Positions 1 through 6,923 of a stretch of DNA of 20,785 nt are shown here, piece after piece. Each line of letters opens with the position of its first letter. Position 1 is the stretch's first letter. The notes beneath the pieces are model-generated. The model made no database searches, was not told the DNA's origin, and was given only the letters and a program-made list of their open reading frames with translations. The translations under genes were made by a program, and so were the position numbers. Origin of the DNA: an uncultured Eubacteriales bacterium (lineage in GTDB: Bacteria; Bacillota; Clostridia; Christensenellales; CAG-138); NCBI GenBank assembly GCA_900540495.1, contig UQGA01000024.1:1-20785 (forward strand), written 5' to 3'.

Positions 1-310
1 TGACGGCGCATCAAAAATGCAGGTGCTGTTCAAAATAATTGTTCCGATTTCCGTCCCGGGAATTGTAACGGTATCCGCTTGGATGTTCATTCTTTCCTGG
101 TCAGAGTACTTGTTCGGTCTTATTTTGATAAATGACCCAGCGAAAAAAACAGTCGTAGTAAGTATTGCAGACTGGATGGCACAGTATGATCTTAATTGGG
201 GCGCACTGACGGCAGGATCCGTTTTAATTGTTTTGCCGATAATTATTCTATTTGCTTTTCTTGGACGTGGTTTCATAAAAGGCCTTACATCAGGAGCGGT
301 AAAGGGGTGA
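1..310 (+). CDS. Carbohydrate ABC transporter permease, MalG type (C-terminal part)
   Basis: This is the 3' end of an inner-membrane permease subunit of a sugar ABC importer; the start lies left of the window and codons are in phase from base 2. The visible part opens with the cytoplasmic EAA loop (DGAS at bases 2-13, then a PISVPG stretch), the conserved surface that docks on the ATPase subunit. Two hydrophobic membrane segments follow, and the protein ends in GLTSGAVKG, a tail common in MalG/UgpE-type permeases. nagA starts 8 bases after the stop, so the imported substrate is probably an amino sugar or chitobiose-like compound; that is inference from context. The base composition is more AT-rich than most of the window. 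Confidence 0.9.
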   Translation, partial: DGASKMQVLFKIIVPISVPGIVTVSAWMFILSWSEYLFGLILINDPAKKTVVVSIADWMAQYDLNWGALTAGSVLIVLPIIILFAFLGRGFIKGLTSGAVKG

Positions 311-318
311 AGTTCTGC

Positions 319-1533
319 ATGCACTCTGGCATTTGTACGGGGGGAAATTCTGTTGCCATTACCAATGCCCGAATTTTGACGCCTTTTAGAATGAAAACTG
401 GGGGGATTTTGATTAACAACGGGAAGATTGTTGACCTTTTTGATGGCTGTTGTCCCATTGCCGTTGATCATGCTATCGATGCACAAGGCGCTTATGTGAG
501 CCCGGGCTTTATTGATTTGCACACCCATGGCGCGGGAGGCTTTGATTTCATGGATGGCACCGTTGAAGCCATGCAAGGGGCGTGTATGACGCATATGGCG
601 CATGGAACAACCAGTTTGCTCCCGACAACATTGTGCTGTTCTGACCCCGAGTTGTTTCGTGTCTTTGCGGTTCTTGACGAAGTAATTAACGATAAGGATT
701 GGGAAGGCCCGGAGATACTGGGGCTACATCTGGAAGGGCCGTACTTTTCGTTCAACCAGAAAGGCGCGCAAAATGAGGCATACCTGCGCGAACCGGACCC
801 CCAGCATTACATAAATCTACTGAACGCTTGTCCATATATAAAGCGTATGACTGTTGCTCCGGAATTGCCGGGTGCGTTAGAGCTTGGTCTTGAATTGCAA
901 AAACGCAAAATTTTAGCAAGTATTGGTCATACCGATGCTGACTACGAACAGATGCTGCTTGCCCGTGAATATGGATATACTTTTATAACGCATTTGTATT
1001 CTGGCATGTCCGCACTGCATCGAAAGAATGCTTATCGGCATTTAGGCGCGGTTGAAAGCGCCTATCTAATCGATGATTTTATGATTGAAATTATAGCGGA
1101 TGGGAAGCATTTACCGCCTGAACTCTTGCGGCTCATACTTCGCAATAAGGCCTGGGATCATATTTGTTTAATTACCGATTCGATGCGTGGGGCCGGGATG
1201 GAAGAAGGAAGCAATCCAAAACTTGGGAGTCTAAAAGATGGCTTGGATACGGTCATCTTCGATGGCGTTGCATTTTTGCCGGATAAAACTTCTTTTGCGG
1301 GCAGTGTTTGCACCGCTGATCGTTGCATAAAAACCTTGGTCCAATCCGCGGGAATACCAATTTTAGATGCAGTTCGTATGATGACCGTTAATCCGGCAAG
1401 GGTAATGAACGTAGCAGACCGTAAGGGCATAATTCGTACCGGCATGGATGCAGATTTGTGCATTTTTGATGAAAACTTTACGATACTCGGTGTTATGACC
1501 AGGGGCATATTGCATATGAATAACTGCGCATAA
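319..1533 (+). CDS. nagA: N-acetylglucosamine-6-phosphate deacetylase
   Basis: A cytoplasmic amidohydrolase-superfamily enzyme that removes acetate from GlcNAc-6-phosphate to give GlcN-6-phosphate, the step before NagB. With ATG 319 it has 404 residues, normal for the family. Seen in sequence: HTHG at residues 68-71, the HLEGPY metal-ligand glutamate (E139), GHTDA with H204, TH at 224-225, IADGKH at 259-264 and the catalytic aspartate in LITDS (D287). ATG 319 is preferred because AGGGGTG at 303-309 lies 9 bases upstream; an alternative GTG at 307 overlaps the permease stop and has no ribosome site. The usual THLFNAM block reads THLYSGM, and KGAH reads KGAQ, as in a side branch of NagA-like proteins. 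Specificity for GlcNAc-6-P is therefore likely but not certain. It forms an operon with the permease. Confidence 0.9.
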   Translation: MHSGICTGGNSVAITNARILTPFRMKTGGILINNGKIVDLFDGCCPIAVDHAIDAQGAYVSPGFIDLHTHGAGGFDFMDGTVEAMQGACMTHMAHGTTSLLPTTLCCSDPELFRVFAVLDEVINDKDWEGPEILGLHLEGPYFSFNQKGAQNEAYLREPDPQHYINLLNACPYIKRMTVAPELPGALELGLELQKRKILASIGHTDADYEQMLLAREYGYTFITHLYSGMSALHRKNAYRHLGAVESAYLIDDFMIEIIADGKHLPPELLRLILRNKAWDHICLITDSMRGAGMEEGSNPKLGSLKDGLDTVIFDGVAFLPDKTSFAGSVCTADRCIKTLVQSAGIPILDAVRMMTVNPARVMNVADRKGIIRTGMDADLCIFDENFTILGVMTRGILHMNNCA

Positions 1534-1550
1534 GTATATATGCATGACAA

Positions 1551-1582
1551 CCGCCGGGCGAATTGCCCGGCGGCCACTTTTT
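1551..1582 (+). terminator. Rho-independent terminator after nagA
   Basis: A 9-bp GC-rich stem (CCGCCGGGC at 1551-1559 pairing with GCCCGGCGG at 1565-1573) with a 5-base loop is followed by CCAC and five T residues (1578-1582). It lies 17 bases past the nagA stop. The opposite strand lacks a T tract after the stem, so it is a poor terminator for the convergent DUF362 gene. Confidence 0.8.
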
Positions 1583-1596
1583 GCTCCGGTTGCCGT

Positions 1597-2727
1597 TCAG
1601 ATACGGATCAATTCATAACAGCGCGTGCCGAGGCCGATCTTTTCGGCGTGTGCAAGGCAGCTTTTCCACTCCGATTCCGGCGTGCTGTTGACGAAGTGAT
1701 CGTGATGATCCACAAAATTGGGCCGCCGCAGGTTGTCAGAAAGCTGGCTGTTCGGCATCGGCTCGGCGGCCAGGCAGGCATCCGCACAGGCCTGGTCGAG
1801 CGCCACCGGGTCAAACGAGGCGAACATGCCGATATCCGGCAGGATAGGGGCGTCGTTTTCACAGTGGCAGTCGCAGTTGGGCGAGATGTCCATTACCAGC
1901 GAGATGTGGAACGAAGGCCGCCCATCGACGACCGCCTTGGCGTATTCGGCCATGCGGCAGTTGAGCTCGTAGACGGCGGAGCTGTCCGCAAAGGAGATCG
2001 CATCAAAATTGCATGCGCCGAGGCAGCGCCCGCAGCCCACGCAGTTGGCGGTATTCACGGTCATTTTGTGCGCGCTGGCATCGTAGGCAAGGCCGCCGTT
2101 TGCACATTCCCGTTCGCACCGGCGGCAGCCGCGGCAGCGCTTCGGGTCAATCTGCGCCTTCCCGTTGGAGTGTTGTTCCTTCTTTCCGGCGCGGGAGCCG
2201 CAACCCATCCCGATGTTTTTGATCGTACCGCCAAATCCAGCCACTTCATGCCCCTTGAAATGGGTCAGACTGATAAACACATCCGCATCCATCACCGCGC
2301 GGCCGATGCGCGCCTGCTTGACGAACTCGCCGCCCGCAACGGGGACGGCTACGTCATCCGTTCCCTTGAGCCCGTCGGCAATAAGCAGCGGGCAGCCGGC
2401 AGAGAGCGGCGTAAACCCGTTTTCCCAGGCACACTCCAGATGCTCCAGCGCGTTTTTACGCTTCCCCGGATACATGGTGTTGCAATCCGTCAGGAATGGC
2501 TTTCCGCCCAGATTGCGCACGAGCTCGACCACGGCGCGCGCATAGTTTGGCCGCAGGTAGCTCACGTTGCCAAGCTCGCCAAAGTGCATCTTAATGGCGA
2601 CGAATTTGCCGCCAAAGTCGATCTGTTCGATTCCAGCGGACCTACAGAGTTTTTGCAATTTCTTTGGCAATCCGTCCGCAAATGCGATCGTACGAAAATC
2701 CGTAAAGTAAACCTTTGCCTTTTCCAT
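1597..2727 (-). CDS. DUF362 family protein with two 4Fe-4S cluster motifs
   Basis: A 376-residue cytoplasmic protein of the DUF362 type. Its N-terminal half carries the family features (KMHFGELGN near residue 47, SLTHFKGH near 153, GTIKNIGMGCGSR near 167). A ferredoxin-like insert follows with two CxxCxxCxxxC motifs (C198, C201, C204, C208 and C229, C232, C235, C239), expected to hold two [4Fe-4S] clusters. The C-terminal half continues the DUF362 domain (FDPVALDQACADAC). Function is not established for this family; an electron-transfer or maturation role is a reasonable guess. The start ATG 2727 has GGGAG (2739-2735) 7 bases upstream. It stands alone, divergent from cyuA. Unrelated long frames on the opposite strand here are shadows. 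Confidence 0.88.
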   Translation of the reverse strand: MEKAKVYFTDFRTIAFADGLPKKLQKLCRSAGIEQIDFGGKFVAIKMHFGELGNVSYLRPNYARAVVELVRNLGGKPFLTDCNTMYPGKRKNALEHLECAWENGFTPLSAGCPLLIADGLKGTDDVAVPVAGGEFVKQARIGRAVMDADVFISLTHFKGHEVAGFGGTIKNIGMGCGSRAGKKEQHSNGKAQIDPKRCRGCRRCERECANGGLAYDASAHKMTVNTANCVGCGRCLGACNFDAISFADSSAVYELNCRMAEYAKAVVDGRPSFHISLVMDISPNCDCHCENDAPILPDIGMFASFDPVALDQACADACLAAEPMPNSQLSDNLRRPNFVDHHDHFVNSTPESEWKSCLAHAEKIGLGTRCYELIRI

Positions 2728-2789
2728 TTCTATTCTCCCGTATCGCGTGGATTCAGCGGTTGCAGCGGCGCCGCTTCCGTTCTGCTACT

Positions 2790-2820
2790 ATTATACGTCG
2801 CAGTCATGCCGCACTGTCAA
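2790..2820 (-). promoter_or_regulatory. Probable sigma-A promoter for the DUF362 gene
   Basis: On the minus strand a perfect TTGACA (2820-2815) precedes a perfect TATAAT (2795-2790). The spacer is 19 bases, longer than the usual 17, so strength may be limited. The predicted transcript would start about 55 bases before the ATG. Confidence 0.5.
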
Positions 2821-2851
2821 GCGGATATCCCACATTTTGCCGTCTTCGCGG

Positions 2852-2885
2852 TTGCGGCACATGGCGAATCGTGGTACAGTATAAT
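2852..2885 (+). promoter_or_regulatory. Probable promoter of the cyuA-ybaK-corA cluster
   Basis: TTGCGG (2852-2857) and an extended -10 TGgTACAGT (2872-2880) are 17 bases apart. An overlapping perfect TATAAT lies at 2880-2885 but lacks a matching -35. Either could serve the cluster beginning at 2918. Confidence 0.4.
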
Positions 2886-2917
2886 TTATCTACTCCATAC
2901 AAAACGGGGGCATCTTC

Positions 2918-4249
2918 ATGGATCATTTGACGGAAGCGACTGAAAAGCGGTATATCGATCTGCTCGAGCGGGAACTGGTTCCCGCACTTGGTTGTACGGA
3001 ACCCATTGCGCTTGCCTATGCCAGCGCCCGGGTGCGCGAAGTGCTCGGCATATTGCCGGAGCGCTTTGCCGTGGCAGTCTGCGGCAATATTCTCAAAAAC
3101 GTCAAGTCCGTTATTGTGCCCAACACGAATGGACTAAAGGGCGTGCGGGCCGCCGTGCTCATTGGCGCGATCGGTGGCAACGCCGCCAAGCGCATGGAGG
3201 TGCTTGAGGATGTGACCGATGAGCAAATTGCTCTCTGCGCGTCGATGATGCAACACCCGGAGATCTGCACCGTTTCCCTGCTCGAGAGCGAGGCCAAACT
3301 TCACTTCCGTATTGAAGCGTTTGCCGGGAATGAGCGCGCGCTGGTCGAGGTTATGCATGCGCACACCAATATTGTCCGCATTGAGCGTAACGGACGCGTA
3401 CTGCTGCAGTGCCCTTGCGAGGAAAACTACGATGCGGAGAGCTTCGATTATGCTGCGGGCATGACGCTCGAAAGCATCCTTGCTTTTGCAGAAACCGTGC
3501 CGCTTGAGCGCATTCGGCCGATGTTGAACCGTCAAATTTCCTGCAACATGGAAATTGCGGCCGAGGGACTGCGCGGCGATTACGGCCTCTGCGTGGGACA
3601 AACGCTGCTCACCAGTCGGGGGGATGCGCCGGAGGTGCGTGCCAGGGCGTTGGCCGCCGCTGCCTCGGATGCCCGCATGAGCGGCTGTACGCTGCCCGTG
3701 GTCATCAATTCCGGCAGCGGCAACCAGGGCGCGACGGTTTCCTTGCCGGTGATTGCGTTTTCGCAGGCGCTTGGCAGCAGCGAAGAGCGGCTCCTGCGCG
3801 CCCTTGCGCTGAGCAACCTGGTCGCCCTGTACCAGAAGGCTTCTATTGGACGGCTTTCGGCATACTGCGGCGCGGTTTCTGCGGCCTGCGGCAGCGGCGC
3901 CGCCATCGCCTATCTGTATGGACAGCCGCTCGAGGTCATTCGGGCGACTGTGGAGAATACGCTTGCCAATGTCGCCGGGATCGTGTGCGACGGCGCGAAA
4001 CCGTCCTGCGCAGCGAAGATTGCCAGTGCGGTCGATGCGGCCATTCTGGGTTTTGAACTGGCTCGCGCCGGCAAGACCGTGGCTGGGGGCGAAGGGCTTG
4101 TGGCGGACACCGTGGACGAGACCATCTCCAACTACGGCGTCCTGGCGCACGAGGGCATGTGGGAGACCGACCGCACGATCCTGCGCCTGATGACGGATGA
4201 GGAGCAGGCGGAGGCGGCACATGGGGAAAAACCGGGCGGGGCGTTGTAG
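2918..4249 (+). CDS. cyuA: L-cysteine desulfidase, CyuA/UPF0597 (YhaM) family
   Basis: A 443-residue cytoplasmic iron-sulfur enzyme that, by family, converts L-cysteine to pyruvate, ammonia and sulfide; relatives are also annotated as serine dehydratase alpha-like. Signature stretches seen: VPALGCTEPIALAYA with C26, NGLKGVRAAVLIGAIGG near residue 72, NSGSGNQG at 264-271, AYCGAVSAACGSG (C317, C324) and CDGAKPSC (C357, C364). C26, one of C317/C324, C357 and C364 are the plausible 4Fe-4S ligands by comparison with characterised desulfidases. ATG 2918 has a GGGGG ribosome site 7 bases upstream. ybaK begins 3 bases after the stop, so the genes are cotranscribed. Exact substrate (cysteine rather than another amino acid) is family inference. 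Confidence 0.88.
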   Translation: MDHLTEATEKRYIDLLERELVPALGCTEPIALAYASARVREVLGILPERFAVAVCGNILKNVKSVIVPNTNGLKGVRAAVLIGAIGGNAAKRMEVLEDVTDEQIALCASMMQHPEICTVSLLESEAKLHFRIEAFAGNERALVEVMHAHTNIVRIERNGRVLLQCPCEENYDAESFDYAAGMTLESILAFAETVPLERIRPMLNRQISCNMEIAAEGLRGDYGLCVGQTLLTSRGDAPEVRARALAAAASDARMSGCTLPVVINSGSGNQGATVSLPVIAFSQALGSSEERLLRALALSNLVALYQKASIGRLSAYCGAVSAACGSGAAIAYLYGQPLEVIRATVENTLANVAGIVCDGAKPSCAAKIASAVDAAILGFELARAGKTVAGGEGLVADTVDETISNYGVLAHEGMWETDRTILRLMTDEEQAEAAHGEKPGGAL

Positions 4250-4252
4250 ACG

Positions 4253-4733
4253 TTGGAAAAGACGAACGTCGTGCGCATGCTCGACCAGAAGCATATTTCA
4301 TACGTACCGCACCGCCATCTCGATACCGGCGCCGTCTCCGGCGCAGATGTGGCTTTCGCTCTCGGTGAGGACCCGGCGCTTGTGTTCAAGACGCTGGTTA
4401 CGACCGGGCAAACCGGCAGGCGTTATGTGTTTCTGCCGCCGGTCACCGCGGCGCTCGACTGAAAGAAGACGGCCGCTGTGACAGGCGAAAAAGCCATATC
4501 CAGGCTGCCCAGGCGTGAATTGCTGCTGCTGACGGGCTTTTGTACACGGCGGCTGTTCGCCCATCGGGATGAGAAGGGCGTTTCCGACCTTTGTACACCA
4601 TTCGGCGACGCAAATGCTCACGCTGTTTTGCAGCACCGGACGCATTGGCTATCAAATCGAGCTGTCTCCGCAGGCACTCATGCGGGCATGCCCCGCTTCG
4701 TTTGCGGACCTGGCCTTGGAGGGTGAGATATGA
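4253..4733 (+). pseudogene. ybaK: YbaK/EbsC-type Cys-tRNA(Pro) deacylase, interrupted
   Basis: Homologues are ~155-residue editing proteins that hydrolyse misacylated Cys-tRNA(Pro). The frame opens at TTG 4253 (EKTNVVRMLDQKHISYVPH) and keeps the conserved FKTLVT lysine. It then meets TGA at 4460-4462, where relatives have LDLKK. The same frame continues recognisably (TGEKAISRLPRREL) to about 4541. There a run of four T (4539-4542) shifts the remaining family sequence (VHGGCSPIGMRRAF, then STGRIGYQIELSPQ) into the next frame, which ends at TGA 4731-4733. Correcting one T and restoring the LDLKK codons gives a full-length, well-conserved protein, so the damage is recent or a sequencing artefact. 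It lies between cyuA and corA, overlapping the corA start by 4 bases. Confidence 0.85.
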
Positions 4734-5554
4734 CGCTGGAGATTCACGGCATTTCGGCCATCGATGCGCTGCGCATCTACGTCGGCGATGAATTGTTTGC
4801 GCGCCTACGGAGCAGGCGCCACCTGTACACCGCGCTTCCGGGCGGCGCGCTGCTGTTGATGTTTCATGTCCAAAGGGCGGGGGCTGGCCGGCAATGGCCG
4901 GTATGCGTCTATCTTGATCGTGAGAAGATGCTGCTGTTTACCGATGATGCGAAATGTGTGGAAGGGATGCGTGCGCAGCAACCATATGCGCCGCCGGAGG
5001 CGCTGCGCCGGTTTTTGGATGCCCTGACCGGTGACGATGTTGACATGCTTGAACAGCTGGAAACGGACGTGACGGAGCTGGAAGATACGCTCCTGACGGC
5101 CAAGCGGGTAGGACATGGCGTAGGCAACCGCATTATTACGTTTCGCCGCACACTGTTGCATCTGAAGCGATATTACGAACAGCTTGCACTGATGACGGAG
5201 TTTCTCGCCGGCGATGCGGGCGACGCGCTTGATGAGGAGCAGCGCCGCCGCTTTGAAACGCTGAACCGGCACATCGACCGCTTGCTCGATTACGTGTTGC
5301 ACCTGCGCGAGTATGTCACGCAGGTGCGGGAGGCGTATCAGGCGCAGTTGGATTTTGAACAGAACCAGCTGATGAAGGTTTTTACTGTACTGACCGCTAT
5401 CTTTTTGCCGCTCTCGCTGATCGTTGGCTGGTACGGGATGAACTTTGCGATGCCGGAATACAAATGGCCGTTTGGCTATGCCTTTGTCGCCCTGCTCAGC
5501 ATCGCCGTATGCGGCGTCTGCTTTTTCATTTTCAAACGGAAGAAATGGCTTTGA
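4730..5554 (+). CDS. corA: CorA-family divalent cation (Mg2+) transporter
   Basis: A 274-residue membrane protein, shorter than the ~315 of classic CorA. The N-terminal ~215 residues are a soluble, alpha-helix-rich domain with long acidic and amphipathic stretches (near 110-200), as expected for the cytoplasmic funnel. Two closely spaced C-terminal membrane helices follow: FTVLTAIFLPLSLIVGWYG, then, after the YGMNF selectivity motif (GMN at 236-238), GYAFVALLSIAVCGVCFFIF. A basic tail (KRKKWL) ends the protein. Conservation of GMN supports Mg2+ or similar divalent ion uptake. ATG 4730 overlaps the stop of the broken ybaK (ATGA), which suggests translational coupling. A terminator follows. Confidence 0.88.
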   Translation: MTLEIHGISAIDALRIYVGDELFARLRSRRHLYTALPGGALLLMFHVQRAGAGRQWPVCVYLDREKMLLFTDDAKCVEGMRAQQPYAPPEALRRFLDALTGDDVDMLEQLETDVTELEDTLLTAKRVGHGVGNRIITFRRTLLHLKRYYEQLALMTEFLAGDAGDALDEEQRRRFETLNRHIDRLLDYVLHLREYVTQVREAYQAQLDFEQNQLMKVFTVLTAIFLPLSLIVGWYGMNFAMPEYKWPFGYAFVALLSIAVCGVCFFIFKRKKWL

Positions 5555-5581
5555 GCCATTTCCACCTCGCTTTGTTTTTTT

Positions 5582-5607
5582 GCCGCGCGCCTTGCGCGCG
5601 GCTTTTT
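5582..5607 (+). terminator. Rho-independent terminator after corA
   Basis: A perfect 9-bp stem, GCCGCGCGC (5582-5590) with GCGCGCGGC (5594-5602), and a 3-base loop are followed by TTTTT (5603-5607). Seven T residues also precede the stem. It ends the cyuA-corA transcript and abuts the convergent spoVT stop codon at 5608. Confidence 0.88.
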
Positions 5608-6159
5608 CTATGCCTCCATCTGCCGGCCGAGAAACGCGGCCACGGTTTGGCAGGTCTTAATCTCCGGTTCGCCGATGGGCGTCGTCCTTCCCTCGAAGGA
5701 GAACAGGATTACGGCGCCGATCGCATCCCCCTGCGCCACGATGGGGACGAGCAACAGGGACTGCGGCACCCGGCTGGCCTTTTCCACTACCGGCATGACG
5801 CGGCCTTCGGACGCAGACTGCACGATCACGCCGCGCGCCGCAATTGCGCGCTCCACCTCGTCCGATATGCGCTGTTCCCCATACTCGCGCCGGCCGCTAC
5901 CGGCGCAGGCAACCACCGTGTCCTTATCGCAGATTACGGCGTTCATCGAAAACATCTGGTGCAGCGCCCCCGTAAATTCGCTCGCAAACGACGCCAGCTC
6001 GCTGACGGGCGAGTATTTTTTTAGGATGATGCCGCCGTCGTGATCGGTAAAGATCTCGAGCGGACTGCCTTCATGGATGCGCAGCGTGCGACGGATCTCC
6101 TTTGGGATGACGACACGTCCCAGCTCGTCAATTCGTCTGACAATTCCGGTTGCTTTCAA
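5608..6159 (-). CDS. spoVT: Stage V sporulation protein T, AbrB-type regulator
   Basis: A 183-residue DNA-binding regulator that in Bacillus adjusts sigma-G-dependent forespore genes. Residues 1-50 form the swapped-hairpin AbrB domain (KATGIVRRIDELGRVVIPKE); residues ~56-180 are a GAF-like domain typical of SpoVT (dimerisation and possible ligand binding). The start is TTG 6159: it gives the standard N-terminus and has GGGAGGA (6172-6166) 6 bases upstream. An ATG at 6189 would add 10 non-conserved residues and has no ribosome site. The gene is divergent from spoIIID across a long regulatory gap. I could not identify its promoter. Identity is firm; the forespore role is taken from the family. 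Confidence 0.93.
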   Translation of the reverse strand: MKATGIVRRIDELGRVVIPKEIRRTLRIHEGSPLEIFTDHDGGIILKKYSPVSELASFASEFTGALHQMFSMNAVICDKDTVVACAGSGRREYGEQRISDEVERAIAARGVIVQSASEGRVMPVVEKASRVPQSLLLVPIVAQGDAIGAVILFSFEGRTTPIGEPEIKTCQTVAAFLGRQMEA

Positions 6160-6230
6160 TACGATTCCTCCCGTGTGCAGCGTGGCCATTCAAAAAATGG
6201 CTCAGGTTTCCTCCGTAGTTTTTGCCAACA

Positions 6231-6268
6231 CGGCGCAATTATGCGCCGTTCCCGTTGAAACGGCGCAT
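6231..6268. other. Overlapping inverted repeats upstream of spoVT
   Basis: Two mutually exclusive hairpins share one arm. Hairpin A pairs CGGCGCA (6231-6237) with TGCGCCG (6242-6248), loop 4. Hairpin B pairs ATGCGCCGTT (6241-6250) with AACGGCGCAT (6259-6268), loop 8. In the spoVT direction the order is arm 1, arm 2, arm 3, as in attenuators, but no U tract follows. The arms could equally be an operator for a dimeric repressor. Confidence 0.55.
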
Positions 6269-6290
6269 CTGGGGGCCGCTTGAAGCGCGC

Positions 6291-6452
6291 TCATGTACGC
6301 AGAGCAAATCGCTCCCAGACTTCAGGCTTTATGAAGGGCAGGGACGAGTCCGCTTGCGGGCATTTGCGCAAAAATTCGACATCCTGGGGGAAGAGGAGCG
6401 CCTGCCGGCCGTTCCGGCAGTACGGCCGAGTGCCTCGCGGTATCGACGACAT
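6291..6452 (-). CDS. Possible 53-residue small protein, unknown
   Basis: A short open frame from ATG 6452 to TGA 6293-6291 lies in the gap upstream of spoVT and on the same strand. Its product looks protein-like: a basic N-terminal third with RPYCRNGR, then ALLFPQDVEFLRKC and a tail SSLPFIKPEVWERFALRT. Third codon positions are mostly G or C, as in neighbouring genes. There is no clear Shine-Dalgarno sequence before the ATG, and I do not recognise a family. It could be a real leader gene of spoVT, a decayed remnant, or chance in GC-rich DNA. Confidence 0.25.
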   Translation of the reverse strand: MSSIPRGTRPYCRNGRQALLFPQDVEFLRKCPQADSSLPFIKPEVWERFALRT

Positions 6453-6581
6453 GCTCGATTTGAGACGGGCTGATAGATGCCCGGGAGCGGCAGGGCGGAG
6501 GATAAGATGGGGCCGCTACCGGCCGGCTTCTCCAAACGAACGGGGAGGAAAACAGAAGTAACGTGCCGACAGACGGTTTTG

Positions 6582-6610
6582 TACTATCGCCGCGCCCCGG
6601 GTCATACGCT
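6582..6610 (+). promoter_or_regulatory. Sigma-E-like promoter of spoIIID
   Basis: TACTATC (6582-6588) and CATACGCT (6603-6610), separated by 14 bases, approximate the mother-cell sigma-E consensus (KMATATT, 14-15, CATACAnT). The expected start near 6617 precedes the ribosome site at 6628, which fits the TTG start of spoIIID. spoIIID is a sigma-E target in Bacillus; here this is inferred from the match only. Confidence 0.45.
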
Positions 6611-6641
6611 GTATCAAATGGTTCGATGGGGGGACGATGCA

Positions 6642-6905
6642 TTGCGCGATTACATCGAGGAGAGGATCTTTCAGTCTGCCGCCTATATCATCGAAAATGG
6701 CGCGACCGTGCGCGACGCCGCGCGCGTGTTCAAGATCAGCAAATCGACCGTGCATAAGGATGTCAGCGAACGCCTGCTCACGCTCAATCCGGGCATGGCG
6801 TCGCAGGTGCGCGCCGTTTTGGACCGCAACAAGGCTGAGCGGCACATCCGCGGCGGGCAGGCGACCTACCGGAAATACAAATGCCAGGATACGCAGCCGG
6901 GCTAA
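6642..6905 (+). CDS. spoIIID: Stage III sporulation protein D, mother-cell transcription factor
   Basis: An 87-residue DNA-binding protein that tunes sigma-E-dependent genes during sporulation. The N-terminus RDYIEER and the helix-turn-helix ATVRDAARVF / SKSTVHKDVSERL (residues 21-45) match SpoIIID closely, as do the C-terminal basic HIRGGQATYRKYK residues used for DNA contact. The start is TTG 6642: it matches family length and has GGGGGGA (6628-6634) 7 bases upstream. The in-frame ATG at 6618 has no ribosome site and would sit at the predicted transcript start. It is divergent from spoVT and convergent with comF, only 18 bases away, with no terminator visible between them. Confidence 0.92.
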   Translation: MRDYIEERIFQSAAYIIENGATVRDAARVFKISKSTVHKDVSERLLTLNPGMASQVRAVLDRNKAERHIRGGQATYRKYKCQDTQPG

Positions 6906-6923
6906 AGATGGCGGCCGTCCCGC

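Noticed and set aside
1540..2943. A ~470-codon forward frame over the DUF362 gene
   Set aside because: The minus-strand protein has two intact CxxCxxCxxxC motifs; the forward frame is Arg/Ala/His-rich noise and runs through the divergent promoters.
4460..4462. TGA in ybaK read through as selenocysteine or tryptophan
   Set aside because: Relatives have leucine-lysine codons here, no SECIS-like context is evident, and a second frameshift lies downstream.
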